Origin: JBHIBD01 sp046758865
GTDB lineage: Bacteria > Planctomycetota > Brocadiia > Brocadiales > Bathyanammoxibiaceae
Reading direction: 5' to 3'
Assembly (NCBI GenBank): GCA_046758865.1
Contig: JBHIBD010000105.1
Coordinates: 1 to 5,529, forward strand
DNA: 5,529 nucleotides
The first letter of the stretch is position 1. Every line of letters begins with the position of its first letter. Under the pieces are notes generated by a model. That model did not search any database, was not told the origin of the DNA, and saw only the letters and a list, made by a program, of their open reading frames with translations. Made by a program: the position numbers and the translations under genes. Of this stretch, positions 5,526 to 5,529 are shown piece after piece.

Positions 5526-5529
5526 TTTT

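Overview
This is a bacterial window of about 5.5 kb, and every gene lies on the + strand. It holds two units. The first is a two-gene cassette for an exported molybdenum/tungsten-bis-MGD oxidoreductase related to tetrathionate reductase. The second is the trans-translation pair smpB and ssrA (tmRNA). Short palindromic repeats fill the space between them. Base composition is moderately GC-rich. No gene is diagnostic of a phylum. The small intergenic repeats (arms reading GTAGGGGC or GTCATTCTGAG, and C/G-tract palindromes) are of a kind I associate with repeat-rich genomes such as Nitrospirota, Desulfobacterota-like lineages or Planctomycetes. That is only a weak hint.

Region 1 (49-4168): a Tat-exported, probably lipid-anchored iron-sulfur beta subunit (TtrB-like) is followed directly by the Tat-exported catalytic alpha subunit (TtrA-like, with a Cys as the probable Mo/W ligand). 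The ribosome-binding site of the alpha gene lies inside the last codons of the beta gene, so the two are translationally coupled and should form an extracytoplasmic AB complex. There is no NrfD/TtrC-type membrane anchor in the window. The beta subunit is unusual in two ways. It lacks exactly the four cysteines that would bind one of the four usual [4Fe-4S] clusters, the one equivalent to the membrane-proximal FS4 of NarH. It also ends in a CxxCH motif, the signature for covalent c-type heme attachment. Together these suggest that electrons enter by a route other than the standard quinol anchor.

Region 2 (4169-4650): no gene. It carries a dense C/G-tract palindrome with G-quadruplex potential on both strands. 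That palindrome sits between the two arms of what looks like an older GTAGGGGCACG-type repeat. A separate 111-bp element with 11-bp perfect terminal inverted repeats lies just before smpB.

Region 3 (4651-5525): smpB, then a complete tmRNA with its CCA end encoded, whose inferred tag is ADYNLALAA. The 36 bases that span the end of smpB and the start of the tmRNA occur twice, 73 bp apart and 78% identical. Both copies encode Ala-Leu-Lys-Arg-stop followed by a tmRNA-like 5' end. This looks like a fossil duplication of the smpB/ssrA junction, with a small hairpin repeat between the copies.
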